Positions 41,858-52,245 are shown, counted from the first letter of the stretch. The stretch is 64,000 nt of DNA from Bacteroidota bacterium (GCA_016713445.1 JADJPB010000006.1:1-64000); one strand, 5' to 3'. Made by a program: numbers and translations. Notes: a model not told the origin generated them from the letters alone.

Positions 41858-42885
41858 ATGGAAAAAAAGATAATAGATCAACTCATAGAAAATCATTTAG
41901 GGGGATTAAAGGACGATGCAAGAGTGCAAAAGTTTGTGCTTTCATTAGAAGAACAGTATTCACAACATGCTATTGATAAAATACTACAAGAAAAAGCTCA
42001 AAAAATCAATGTATATGAACAAAGTTATTCCTTGCTGTTAGAACTAATAAACACACTAAAAGCAGAAAGCGAACAACAAACAGGCCATACAATACATAAC
42101 AACCATCACTTACTTATTGATCAATTAAAATCAGAAAGCTCTGCGATTGTGGCCTCTATTAAAAACAACAAAATTCACATCGAAAAGCTAGAAAAAACAA
42201 CAAAGAATTGGATCAATTCGCCTATGTAGTTGCCCATGATTTAAAAGCGCCACTCCGAGGAATTTCAAATTTAGCGGAATGGATTGAAGAAGATATCAAA
42301 GGGAAAGTAAACCACGAAACTGATCAAAATTTAAAAATGCTTAGAAGCAGGGTTAGTAGGTTAGAAAATTTAATTCAAGGAATACTTATGTATGCAAAAG
42401 CAGGTAAAACAAAAGCTAACCCTGAACTTATAGAAACCAAGCCATTTGTTGAAGAAATAATTGCATTACTACATCCTCCAAAAAATTCAACTATAAAATT
42501 AGAGGGTAATTGGCCGATCGTTGAAACGGATCCGATTCGATTTCATCAAATTGTTTCCAATTTAATTAGCAACGCCATCAAATACAATGACAAAGAGCGA
42601 ATTGAAATCATATTAAACTGTAAAACAGATGGCGAAACCATCAATTTCTCCATAACAGACAATGGGAATGGAATCGAAGAAGAATATCATCAGAAAATAT
42701 TTCAACTATTTCAAACATTAGCAACAAATGATGAACAAACCAGTACTGGAATAGGTTTGTCAATAGTAAAAAACATAATCGATGAATTAGGAGGCAATAT
42801 TAAAGTAGAATCAAAATTAAACATTGGATCCAAGTTCACCTTTCAATTACCCATTAAGGAAACATTAAACTTTGATAAAAAATAA
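41858..42885 (+). CDS. Soluble sensor histidine kinase (one frameshift)
   Basis: About 342 residues. The N-terminal ~115 residues are charged and helical (probable coiled coil, IHIEKLEKTTKNKELDQ) with no sensor domain or membrane segment. The dimerisation/phosphoacceptor box AYVVAHDLKAPLRGI carries the His, and the ATPase domain shows the N box (VSNLISNAIKYN), G1 (DNGNGI), F (IFQLFQTL) and G2 (STGIGLSIVK). The break is near 42195-42205; with one extra A in the upstream A-rich stretch it reads TKNKELDQFAYVV. It probably receives its input from the FIST protein encoded just before it and passes phosphate to the following response regulators. Confidence 0.85.
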
Positions 42886-42891
42886 GACATA

Positions 42892-43341
42892 ATGCAAAAC
42901 GATGAAAGATTACAAAACATCCTCCTCGTGGAAGATGATAGCGTTGATGTCATGAATGTTCAAAGAGCATTCAAAAAGACAAACATTACGTATCCGTTAC
43001 ACATTGCATTCAATGGCGTAGAAGCATTTAATATGCTTAAAGGAATAAACGGAAAACCGAAATTAAATCCCACTCCACGAATCATCCTTTTGGATATCAA
43101 CATGCCCAAAATGAATGGTCTTGAATTTTTAAAAGAGCTTAGAAACGATCCAGAATTTAGGTCCATTTCTGTATTTGTAATGACCACTTCAAATGACGAC
43201 AACGATAAAATTGAAGCGTACAAACTGAATGTAGCTGGATATATTCTAAAGCCATTATCGTTCGAAAAATTTGTCAATTCAATTTCAATACTCAACAGTT
43301 ACTGGAAGTTATGTGAGCAACCAGAAACAACTACTTTATAG
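42892..43341 (+). CDS. Single-domain response regulator, Rcp1 type
   Basis: 149 residues, receiver domain only. NILLVEDDSVDVM gives the acidic pair, LLDINMPKMNG the phosphoacceptor Asp (about residue 68), VMTTSNDD the Thr/Ser switch and YILKPLSFEKF the Lys. The extended beta4-alpha4 region and PLHIAFNGVEAF match the Rcp1-like group that partners with soluble kinases. No output domain, so it is a phosphotransfer intermediate or acts by protein contact. 6 bp after the kinase gene. Confidence 0.9.
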   Translation: MQNDERLQNILLVEDDSVDVMNVQRAFKKTNITYPLHIAFNGVEAFNMLKGINGKPKLNPTPRIILLDINMPKMNGLEFLKELRNDPEFRSISVFVMTTSNDDNDKIEAYKLNVAGYILKPLSFEKFVNSISILNSYWKLCEQPETTTL

Positions 43342-43353
43342 AAACAACAAGAG

Positions 43354-45743
43354 ATGAAGAATACTACTAAAATGGATAAAATCCAAATTCAGATTATTGA
43401 AGACAATGATCAGGACATCAGCTTGCTTGTCAATTCCATTAAAAAAACTGGACTTGATGTAGAAATTGCAATCAGTAAAACCATCAAAGAAGCAATAGAA
43501 ATTTCATCCACAAGGAATTTTGATTGCATCTTCCTGGATTACTATTTTCCGGAACAAAACGGTCTAGATTTCCTTAAATATTACAGTACAAATAATACAG
43601 GTGCAAGCATCATCATGGTGACGAGTGAAGAAGACATTCATCTAGCCATAGAATGCATGAAAATGGGTGCTTCTGATTTTCTCAGTAAATCACAAATTAC
43701 ACCTGCCAGTCTATCTAAAAGTTTAAGATACATTCTCAAACTAAAAGAAGCTAGAAATACAGCGGCAGAAGCAACATCTGCATTATTAGAAAGTGAATTA
43801 AAAATAAAAAACATTGTCGCCAAATCACCCATTTTACTTTTCCATATTAATATTGACGGCACGATCACACTTTTCAAAGGAAAAGCTGCACATTGTCTTT
43901 CGGTTAAACCCGATAAAGTTACCGGCCAAAACCTAAAAAACTTTGGCAATACACTTCCGATGCGAATGGAAGACTTTAAGCTTGCCTGCGAAACTAATCA
44001 ATGTAATTATAAAACAGAAGTAGATGGTCATTTCTTTGATGTAAACTACATTCCCATTTATAATCAACAAGAAGAGATCAACGGAATGATGGGCGTTGCC
44101 ATTGACATCACATCCTTCACGAAAAATGAAGAGGTACTTTTAAACCAACTAGTCACTAAAGAAGAATCCTCCAAGATAAAGGAACAATTTCTGGCGAATA
44201 TGAGTCATGAAATTAGAACTCCCATTCATGGTATCATCAGTTTAACTCAATTTGTTTTAAATACTGCACCAACCGAGGAGCAAAAAACTACCTTGATCTA
44301 ATTAGAAAATCAGCCGACACCTTACTTGTAATTGTAAATGACATTTTAGATTTATCAAAGATCGATTCTGGAAAAATGACATTTGAAGAAATCCCCTTCA
44401 ATTTAAAGGATACTTTTTCTGCATCGGTTGCTGCATTCATACCTAAAACAATTGAGAAAAGGTTGAACTTAGAACTGAAATATCGAATGAACTTCCACAA
44501 GAAATTATTGGTGATCCGGTTCGTCTAACCCAGATCATCAACAATTTATTAGGCAATGCTATTAAATTTACCGAACAAGGATATGTATCCATTGGAGCAA
44601 AATTGAAAGAAAGTAATGAAGAATATTCAGTTCTTGAATTCACAATTAAAGATTCAGGAATTGGTATCTCTCCTGATAAAATTGATAGTATTTTCGAATC
44701 CTTTACACAAGCAGGAAACGACATCACCCGAAAATTCGGAGGCACAGGACTTGGCTTAACCATCACAAAACAGCTTATTGAAAAAACAAAATGGGACCAT
44801 CCATGTTGAAAGCATTATCAATGAGGGAACCACCTTCAGATTTTGCATTCCCTATAAAACTTTTAATAGCACCCATAAAACAGCCATAGTTAGTGTGCAA
44901 CAATCTACTTCATTATCAACTGATCTTAAAATTTTAGTAGCCGAAGATCACGACATCAATCGATTTATCATTCAAAAGATGTTTAAAGAGTGGGGCATCA
45001 CATGTGATTTTGCCATTACTGGAATAGAAGCATTGGAGAAGGCAAAGAACATGATTTATGATATTATTCTGATGGACATTGAAATGCCGGATATGAATGG
45101 ATACAGAGCAACAGAGCTAATTCGTTCTGAACTGCCACATCCTAACAACGCTACTCCTATAATTGCTATGACAGGACATGCAATGAACGGTGAAAAAGAG
45201 AAATGCATCAGCATGGGCACGAATGACTACATCTCCAAGCCATTTAAGCCTGAAGAGTTAAAAAATAAAATCCTTGAACTCACTAATTCAATAATCGGTG
45301 AAAAGGAAATTGAAGAATACATGGTAGAAGAAACAACAAAGAAATCTGAATCAACCACGGCAAGTACTACAGAATTCATCCAAGAAAAGGTCACCATAGA
45401 TTTAACCTTCCTCAAAGAGATATCAGACAACAATGACGAATTTTTTGTTGAATTCATACAAATGTTCTTGGCAAATACGCCAAAATCTATCGCCGATATT
45501 GAAACTGCCATTCCCCAACAAGATTTTGAATCAATACGACAAGCAGCACATAAAGCAAAGCCTTCCTTCAATTACGTTGGATTGAAAGAATGCTCCACCT
45601 TAGCTGCTAAAATTGAAGAATTAGCCAAGAAAAATGAAGGGATGACCATCATCATTGAAAACACAAACAAAATTCAAGCTATATGCGCTGCTGCATATCC
45701 CTTGCTTGAAAACGAAATTAAAACAGTTAAAAACATCTTATAA
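43354..45743 (+). CDS. Hybrid histidine kinase REC-PAS-HisKA-HATPase-REC-Hpt (at least three frameshifts)
   Basis: About 795 residues. Order: receiver domain (IQIIEDNDQD; FLDYYFPEQNG with Asp), PAS domain (IVAKSPILLFHINIDGTITL), HisKA (NMSHEIRTPIHGII), HATPase (NNLLGNAIKFTEQG; DSGIGISPDKI; GTGLGLTITKQLIE), second receiver (ILVAEDHDINRF; IILMDIEMPDMNG) and a C-terminal Hpt domain (AAHKAKPSFNYVGL carrying the phospho-His). The frame breaks near 44290 (EEQKT to YLDLIRKS), near 44470 (KGLNLE to EISNELPQE) and near 44795 (IEK to QNGTIHVES). No membrane segment. Such proteins run an internal phosphorelay; here both ends of the relay are encoded in the same gene. Confidence 0.85.
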
Positions 45744-45754
45744 AAACTCAAACT

Positions 45755-46930
45755 ATGAACGCAGGTAAAATATTCATCATCGAAGATGATACCATGATTG
45801 CAACATTAATACGTCAATGCTTAAGCAAATTTGATCAATTTGAATCTACTCATTTTATCAATGCAGAAGATTGCATCAACAGCCTACACGAGATGCCAGA
45901 CATTGTGATCATTGATTACAACTTACCTGGTATGGATGGTTTAACATTCATGAAAAAGGTAAAAGAACTTTGTCCTAGCGCACTAATTATTATCAATTCA
46001 GGTCAAGAAGATGTAAATGTAGTTGTTGAATGTTATCAAAACGGAGCCAATGAATACATTCTTAAAAACGAAAAAATGATTGCGAACATTGAAAACGCAG
46101 TTCGTAATCTTTCTATGCAAGTAACTTTAAGGAAAGAAGTGGTATTCCTACAAGAGCAAATCATAGACAGAAATAAATACTCCAACATCATAGGATCGAG
46201 TCCGGCAGTTATGCGTGTACTTCGCCTCATACAAAAGGTAGAAAATAACAGCATGATGGTTTTAGTGACCGGACAAAGTGGAACGGGAAAAGAATTAGTA
46301 GCAAAAGCACTTCACTATAATTCACAACGTTCAAGAAAGCCGTTTGTAATTGTGAATATGGGAGCTATCCCTACTGAACTAATCGAAAGTGAATTGTTTG
46401 GCCATGAAAAAGGAGCGTTTACGGATGCCCGAGAGAGAAGAATTGGAAAATTTGAAGAAGCCGATGGCGGAACTATTTTCCTTGATGAGATTGGAGAGAT
46501 GGATCTAGGACTACAATCTAAACTACTACGTGTACTCCAAGAAAAAGAAGTCACTCGAATTGGCAGTAACAAAACGATAAAACTAGACTTCCGACTCATA
46601 GCAGCTACGAATAGAAACTTAGCGCATGAAGTGAAAGAAGGCCGATTCAGAGAAGATTTATTCTATAGAATACAAGGATTCCTTATTCACCTACCCCCAT
46701 TAAAGGAACGTGGTGATGATATTATTCTTCTAGCTAAATCCTTCTTAAACGAATTTTGTCAAAACAATAGAATGGCACCATACACTATCTCCAAAGAAGC
46801 CTGCAAATTTATGTTAGAATATGCATGGCCTGGAAACATCAGAGAGTTAAAAGCCGTGATCGAAAGAGCTTCCTTAATGGCAGAAAACAATATAATTACT
46901 GTTGAAGATCTCACTTTTGTGACGGCTTAA
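45755..46930 (+). CDS. Sigma-54-type AAA+ response regulator lacking a DNA-binding domain
   Basis: 391 residues: receiver domain (IFIIEDDTM; VIIDYNLPGMDG with Asp54), a short linker, then the NtrC-type AAA+ domain with Walker A GQSGTGKE (about 173-180), ELFGHEKGAFTDA, Walker B GGTIFLDEIGEM and the sensor region FRLIAATNRNL. The GAFTGA loop that touches sigma-54 reads GAFTDA. The protein ends at VEDLTFVTA directly after the AAA+ lid, with no Fis-type helix-turn-helix; the stop is followed at once by a hairpin terminator, so the C-terminus is not lost by a frameshift I can find. Likely final output of the FIST phosphorelay, acting from solution as FlgR of Helicobacter and CtcC of Chlamydia do. 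Confidence 0.9.
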   Translation: MNAGKIFIIEDDTMIATLIRQCLSKFDQFESTHFINAEDCINSLHEMPDIVIIDYNLPGMDGLTFMKKVKELCPSALIIINSGQEDVNVVVECYQNGANEYILKNEKMIANIENAVRNLSMQVTLRKEVVFLQEQIIDRNKYSNIIGSSPAVMRVLRLIQKVENNSMMVLVTGQSGTGKELVAKALHYNSQRSRKPFVIVNMGAIPTELIESELFGHEKGAFTDARERRIGKFEEADGGTIFLDEIGEMDLGLQSKLLRVLQEKEVTRIGSNKTIKLDFRLIAATNRNLAHEVKEGRFREDLFYRIQGFLIHLPPLKERGDDIILLAKSFLNEFCQNNRMAPYTISKEACKFMLEYAWPGNIRELKAVIERASLMAENNIITVEDLTFVTA

Positions 46931-46951
46931 TCAAAATTTTATAAAAACTTA

Positions 46952-46985
46952 AAAAGGACACTATAGCTAGTGTCCTTTTCTTTTT
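46952..46985 (+). terminator. Rho-independent terminator of the FIST signalling operon
   Basis: A perfect 12-bp stem (46952-46963 with 46968-46979), four-base loop, and a C followed by five T. It ends the signalling operon and separates it from the membrane/T9SS operon. Confidence 0.9.
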
Positions 46986-46989
46986 AACT

Positions 46990-47036
46990 GGTAACTTATC
47001 TACCCATTTTTCGTATACGCAAATTAATAAGTTACC
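46990..47036. promoter_or_regulatory. Perfect 10-bp inverted repeat just upstream of the 47-52 kb operon
   Basis: GGTAACTTAT (46990-46999) and ATAAGTTACC (47027-47036) are exact reverse complements separated by 27 nt. A second palindrome, CGTATACG (47012-47019), lies almost at the centre. The repeat ends 9 nt before the ATG at 47046 and begins right after a terminator. It could be an operator for a dimeric regulator, or a leader hairpin that controls access to the start codon. Seen in sequence; role inferred. Confidence 0.55.
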
Positions 47037-47045
47037 GTAGACTAG

Positions 47046-47408
47046 ATGAAAAATCCTAAGAATTCAAATAAACGTGGTCCACAAATGCGACAACGAGTTA
47101 CTCAAAAACACACCATGAGAAACGTTGTTATCGCTTCTTCCATTTTAGGATGCATGGCAGTTGCATTTGTGGTGGTAAACCTATCCAATCAAGAAACTTC
47201 TTATGCCAATAATAGTGCTGGTCAATCTAGTGTTTCATATCGAAGTGTAGATACTCATCTGTCGGAAAGAATGCTTCTTGACGCATCAAAATATCATCCG
47301 GAAGTTCTATTGGATTACAAAGGTAAAGAAGGTACACAGACCATTGCCATTGAATCAAGAGCAGTAGATGCAATTGTTAAGAAAAAAGATCAAATCAGCA
47401 CACAATAA
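47046..47408 (+). CDS. Small single-pass membrane protein, unknown function
   Basis: 120 residues, no recognised family. The first ~24 residues are strongly basic (KRGPQMRQRVTQKH), followed by one hydrophobic helix (NVVIASSILGCMAVAFVVVN) and a ~70-residue hydrophilic tail that should face the periplasm by the positive-inside rule. First gene of a three-gene operon, 21 bp before a large T9SS protein gene. The third gene also encodes a protein with a single N-terminal helix after a basic stretch. Perhaps an envelope partner of those proteins. Confidence 0.65.
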   Translation: MKNPKNSNKRGPQMRQRVTQKHTMRNVVIASSILGCMAVAFVVVNLSNQETSYANNSAGQSSVSYRSVDTHLSERMLLDASKYHPEVLLDYKGKEGTQTIAIESRAVDAIVKKKDQISTQ

Positions 47409-47429
47409 TTTATTCTTCATTCGACAACC

Positions 47430-50400
47430 ATGAAAAAATATATTATACCATACTCCTTCATTTTCCTATTACTGTTCTCCAATACAGCAAGTGCAGTTGT
47501 AAAAACTTTTGCAAATAATGGCAATTGGAACAGTAGCAATTCCTGGTCACCATCCGGAGTACCAACAAGTGCTGACGATGTAATCATTCCTACAGGAAAA
47601 TCACCCAATGTAAATATTAACAACGGGCAATGTAAGTCTTTAACTATACAAACAGGAGCATCACTCCTCATTGGAAACAGCAAAGCTTTAACAATAAATA
47701 ATACATCTGGATTGTCCATTGCTGGAACCTTAGATATTAATGGGGGTAATATTACTTTAGTTAATACGGGAACAGCATTTACCATCGCTGCTGGAGGTTC
47801 TGTTAAATGGAAACCAGGAACAAACACGTTGGCTGGGGCAACACTTTTTACCAAAGCCACCGAAAACTTTGCAGCCACGAGCACATTAACTATAAAAAAG
47901 TGGTACGACTTAAATGTTGGATTAGGAAGTGTTATAACAGGTAATTTGGGAAATCTAACTATAGATGGAGTATCGGGTACATGGCAAATGAAAAATACAT
48001 TACAGTCATGCATGGTACTTGGAACCCTAACTCTTACTAGCAGTTATATCGTACTTGATAACACAGGAGCTATAAGCAATACAACCCTAGGGAATATTTC
48101 CATAACCAACAATACAGCATACATGGATTTTTTTGTTGGTAATCACCCAGGAACATTCACGGTAAACACTGGAAATGTCACAGTGAACCAAGGTGAAATG
48201 GATTGTTTTTATCAACCAGGAACTGGGAATTGCATATTTAATCTTAACGGCTCACTCAGTGTTATTGACCAGGGAATGGTATTAGGTACATATATGCACA
48301 ATGGCAATACCACCATCAATATATCCGGTGATGTCAATCTTACGAATTCACAATTCTATGGAGTATTCGAAGGATCTGGAAATTCGACGGTAAATATCAC
48401 AGGAAATTTAAACACCATAAAGAGCGGAAGCACATATGGCGAATTCTATGGAATTAAAAACGGGAATGGGACCTTCGCATTGAATGTAAGTGGGAATTTT
48501 AGTAATCAAGGTTATTGCGACTTAATTTGGAATTCTGGACTCACTGGAGTTGGAAATGGAAATTGCAGTTTAAACGTTGGAGGAACATTTTCACAATCAG
48601 ACGGAGATTTTAGAGGTATTTGGAATGCTACTACTACAAATTCCGGTGCTTGTTCAATAACCCTTGGAAGCATTAATTTTACTGGAGGAATATTCATGGT
48701 TACTTATTCCTGTGCAGCATCTACTGTTGCACACTCACTAACAGTAACAGGAAATACCACGATCACATTCAGTAATTCGTCCAACATCTTTAGAGGGAAT
48801 GGCATAAGTACGTTAACGGGTACAAACAACAATTCTGCGTGCTCCATCTCATTCAATGGAGCAACGAATATAAGTGGAAATATTTCGGCCGAATTCACTG
48901 CCAATGCAGGCTACGGTACAGAGACCATTAGTTTTGGATCAACAGCTACTATTTCAGGAGGAAATATCACCTTTGGTTCTACCCCACATAATGTAACACT
49001 CACTGGAACCGGAGCCTTTACCATTTCAGGTGGAACTGTTCATCTCTCCAAATCCACAGGGACATCAACTCTTTCCTTTCTCAACGACTTCACGATCTCG
49101 GGTGGCACCACCTATTTAAAAAACAATACCGGTAAAACGTCAGCCCAAGTAGATGGAAATTTTTCAATGAGCAGTGGAACTTTCTATTTATATGGCAACA
49201 ACTCTGTAAATAATTCTGACAGTACTTCATTAAGAACATATGGTGATTTTTCACATGCAGGCGGAACACTTCACTTTTCAAATTACTCTTCCAATTCAGG
49301 AACAATTAATTTATTTATAAATGGTACTAATTACAATTTGAGTGGAACTGGAACAATGACTTCTGCGGGTGCTGGTACTTCCAATACATTTGGAACCATC
49401 TTATTTGGGAATACAACCAATACTAATTACAACCGTACTTCAACTAGTCATAATTTACAGCAAATAAAATATCGCATTACCTCCAATGGAAAAGTTACAG
49501 CCATTGCAGGTCCTATTCAAATTTCTTCCCATGCTACAGCGAGTCTCGACTTTTTCAGTGTTGAAGCAAATGGAACATTCAATTCAGGAACCATACCCAT
49601 TGTTTCGAATGGATTAGCTGCTAACTGTGGAATAAAAATTAATTCAGGAGGCACACTAGAAGTTGCCAATCCAAATGGAATCTACGATGGGACAGATAAT
49701 GCTGCTATTGGAGCAACTGGAAATATGAATTATAGTTTGGATCCAAATAGCACGGTTATTTATAGAGGTGTAGACAATCAAAAAATATCTGGATACGGCA
49801 ATGGTATTGCAACAGGCGCTCAACACCAATATGGAAATTTAACCATTGACTTTGGGGGTACTCCGGATGCAGAATATGTATACTTAGAACGGAATACTTC
49901 ATTACGCGGCGTTTTAAGAGTTGAAAATGGAGAGTTAAGATTAAACAGTTTTACACTAACTGCAGAATCAGCAAGTGGATCAGGCAATGGATATGTGAAA
50001 AGTGAAGACAACTTAGCAGTGAATACATCCCGATTAAAAGTGGGATACAGTCCTTCTAATAAGAACTTAGTATTCCCATTTGGAAGATCAAGTACAGAAG
50101 TAATTTATTTGAATTTAAACATCACCAACAATCCGGGTTCAGGATACATCACCATTTCAACAAGAAAAACTGCAACCAACAACACCCCTCTTCCTGGAAC
50201 AGATAACGTAAACGAAATAACAAATATTAATCCAGGTGGACAAGATGTATCCATTTCTCATGTCATTGACAGATGGTGGGAAATAAATGCTCCAGGTGTG
50301 ACAGCAGATTATATATTACGTTATAGCGGTGATGAAAATACAACCTCAGGTTCAACTGCTACTGGCACATTTAACGTTCAATTTTGGAACGGAAGCAACT

Positions 50401-51083
50401 TTACTAAATTTAACAGTACCGGAAATGGAGTGACTACAGGGGTAGGATCTATCTCATCCAATTTAACAAATATCAATGGTCCTATCGTACTTTCATCAGG
50501 AAGTGCATCATTACCTATCAAGCTTCTTCAATTTGATGCGAAAGTTACTGGTGCTGCGGTTGAAATTACATGGACTACAGCAGAAGAAAAAAACAATGAT
50601 TTCTTTAGCATAGAAAGATCTGAAGATGGTCAAACTTTTGAAAAAATAGAAGAAGTTGATGGAGCAGGCAATAGCAATCAAATTTTAAAATACAAAACTA
50701 TGGACGACGCTCCCTTAACAGGCGTATCCTACTATCGTCTTAAGCAAACCGATTTTGACGGAAAGTTCACCTATTCTCCATTAAGAGCTATCAACAGAGG
50801 TGCTGAAACTATTTCTGACGATCCAGCAATCGAAGTAAATTCATTTGGACCTAATCCATTCTCCGATCAATTTAATGTAGAATACAAATTAGCACAAGCT
50901 GGTGAAACATCCATCATAATCTTTAACATGAGTGGCCAAGTTGTATTTGAAACCACCAAAAACGATGACCTTGGAAATAATTCGTTCATCTATACGGACG
51001 ATAAAAACTTACCTCCTGCCAACTACATTCTACAAATCATCAATGGAAAAGAAAAGGTTAGTAAAAAAATCGTAAAAAGATAG
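47430..51083 (+). CDS. Large secreted beta-helix-like protein with T9SS sorting domain
   Basis: 1,217 residues in one intact frame. A signal peptide (MKKYIIPYSFIFLLLFSNTASA) leads to a domain seen at the start of many Bacteroidota surface proteins (NNGNWNSSNSWSPSGVPTSADD, then IQTGASLLIG), then ~850 residues of Gly/Thr/Ser/Asn-rich short repeats (GNxTxNISG-type) typical of a right-handed beta-helix. An Ig/FnIII-like domain (PIKLLQFDAKVTGAAVEITW ... YYRLKQTDFDG) and a type A sorting domain (SFGPNPFSDQFNV ... KIVKR) finish it. It should be carried out by T9SS and anchored or released. Adhesin or matrix protein is the most likely role; no catalytic motif seen. Confidence 0.85.
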   Translation: MKKYIIPYSFIFLLLFSNTASAVVKTFANNGNWNSSNSWSPSGVPTSADDVIIPTGKSPNVNINNGQCKSLTIQTGASLLIGNSKALTINNTSGLSIAGTLDINGGNITLVNTGTAFTIAAGGSVKWKPGTNTLAGATLFTKATENFAATSTLTIKKWYDLNVGLGSVITGNLGNLTIDGVSGTWQMKNTLQSCMVLGTLTLTSSYIVLDNTGAISNTTLGNISITNNTAYMDFFVGNHPGTFTVNTGNVTVNQGEMDCFYQPGTGNCIFNLNGSLSVIDQGMVLGTYMHNGNTTINISGDVNLTNSQFYGVFEGSGNSTVNITGNLNTIKSGSTYGEFYGIKNGNGTFALNVSGNFSNQGYCDLIWNSGLTGVGNGNCSLNVGGTFSQSDGDFRGIWNATTTNSGACSITLGSINFTGGIFMVTYSCAASTVAHSLTVTGNTTITFSNSSNIFRGNGISTLTGTNNNSACSISFNGATNISGNISAEFTANAGYGTETISFGSTATISGGNITFGSTPHNVTLTGTGAFTISGGTVHLSKSTGTSTLSFLNDFTISGGTTYLKNNTGKTSAQVDGNFSMSSGTFYLYGNNSVNNSDSTSLRTYGDFSHAGGTLHFSNYSSNSGTINLFINGTNYNLSGTGTMTSAGAGTSNTFGTILFGNTTNTNYNRTSTSHNLQQIKYRITSNGKVTAIAGPIQISSHATASLDFFSVEANGTFNSGTIPIVSNGLAANCGIKINSGGTLEVANPNGIYDGTDNAAIGATGNMNYSLDPNSTVIYRGVDNQKISGYGNGIATGAQHQYGNLTIDFGGTPDAEYVYLERNTSLRGVLRVENGELRLNSFTLTAESASGSGNGYVKSEDNLAVNTSRLKVGYSPSNKNLVFPFGRSSTEVIYLNLNITNNPGSGYITISTRKTATNNTPLPGTDNVNEITNINPGGQDVSISHVIDRWWEINAPGVTADYILRYSGDENTTSGSTATGTFNVQFWNGSNFTKFNSTGNGVTTGVGSISSNLTNINGPIVLSSGSASLPIKLLQFDAKVTGAAVEITWTTAEEKNNDFFSIERSEDGQTFEKIEEVDGAGNSNQILKYKTMDDAPLTGVSYYRLKQTDFDGKFTYSPLRAINRGAETISDDPAIEVNSFGPNPFSDQFNVEYKLAQAGETSIIIFNMSGQVVFETTKNDDLGNNSFIYTDDKNLPPANYILQIINGKEKVSKKIVKR

Positions 51084-51093
51084 AAATATAAAA

Positions 51094-52205
51094 ATGGGAT
51101 ACAATCTTCGTATTAGCAACAAACAAAAACTTAGCACTCTTCAAAAAGGGTTACTTATAGCTGGAGGCACATCGGTATTAACGTTAGCCATCTATTTTGG
51201 AATAGGATTAAATACAGCAGATGTATCCCAGTCAAAAGCGGCTGTACAACTCATGGTACAAGATCCCATTAATAATGGCGATGTCATCATCGGATTCGGC
51301 TGGGATGAAGGAAAATGTTTAATTTCAGAAATGGGTCCAGATGCCACAGACATTTGCATGTTTGCAGAATGTATAAATGGTGGTAAAGACAATACGTTAG
51401 GTCTAAGTGCTGGAAATGGAAAGAAAAATTTAAACCTTATCATTCCCGCTACAGAGGACTTAAACGGCGAAGGCCTCGATATAGCCATTGACTACAGAAG
51501 GCTTGAAAAAACAGGAGATTTTTATACGCGCGGTAAAGAATTCAATTTTGGAATGAAAGATGGAAAAATCGCAATCAAATATAAGCTAACTGCTACAAAT
51601 GGAAAATCCTATTCTATCAATGAAACTACTACCTATGAAATTCCAGAAGATTTGGAATACAGAAATTATCGTTTCATTTTTTCACCAACAACTGGAAAAG
51701 GTGAAATCTTGGTAGATCGTGTCGTTGTATGGAATAATCAAGCAGCTGCACAAAGTAAACTTACTTGGAATAAATCTGAAAACATAATTATAGGTAATGA
51801 AATGAATGGCGAAGGAAAACCATTGGCCTTCTTCGACAATCTCATCATTCGAAAAACTTCTTCTTCATCCAAAGTACCTATGGAACTACTTAGCTTTTCT
51901 GCTGACTTAGATGGGCAATATGTAAAATTGAATTGGCACACTGCAAAAGAATTTGGAACAAAAGAATTTATCATTGAAAAAGTCTTGATACTAAAAACTA
52001 TCAAGAAGTGGGTAGAGTAAATGGAGCTGGAAAAAGTGAAAGTTTAAGAGAATATACTTTACAAGACAGTGAGCCACATCTTGGTATTACTTACTATCGA
52101 CTTGCACTTAGCAATTGTACAGCGCACTCCGTTTGGGTTCCAGTGATTGCTTTTAAACTAAAACCAGAACAAATGATTCCTATCACCCAATCAGCGGAAA
52201 AATAA
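51094..52205 (+). CDS. Membrane-anchored LamG/concanavalin-like protein with FnIII-like tail (one frameshift)
   Basis: About 370 residues. Residues ~18-40 form one membrane helix (GLLIAGGTSVLTLAIYFGIG) after a basic N-terminus. The middle resembles a concanavalin A-like (LamG) jelly roll: FNFGMKDGKIAIKYKL, YRNYRFIFSPTTGKGEILVD and FFDNLIIRK. The C-terminal part (PMELLSFSADLDGQYVKLNW ... TYYRLALSNCTA) is the same FnIII-like domain that precedes the sorting signal in the neighbouring 47430-51083 product, but no sorting domain follows. The frame breaks near 51985-51990; restoring it gives IEKSLDTKNYQEVGRVNGAG. It is closed by a strong terminator at 52246. Confidence 0.7.
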
Positions 52206-52245
52206 TCCTCAGAAAAGCAAAACAGATTTTTTAATTAATAAATTT

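Noticed and set aside
47417..48013. Long open frame on the minus strand inside the beta-helix gene, with further ones at 48512, 48704 and 49090
   Set aside because: They run opposite to an intact 1,217-residue frame with signal peptide and sorting domain, and their composition (Pro, Val, Leu, Phe-rich) is the mirror of Gly/Thr/Asn repeats. No family match is visible.
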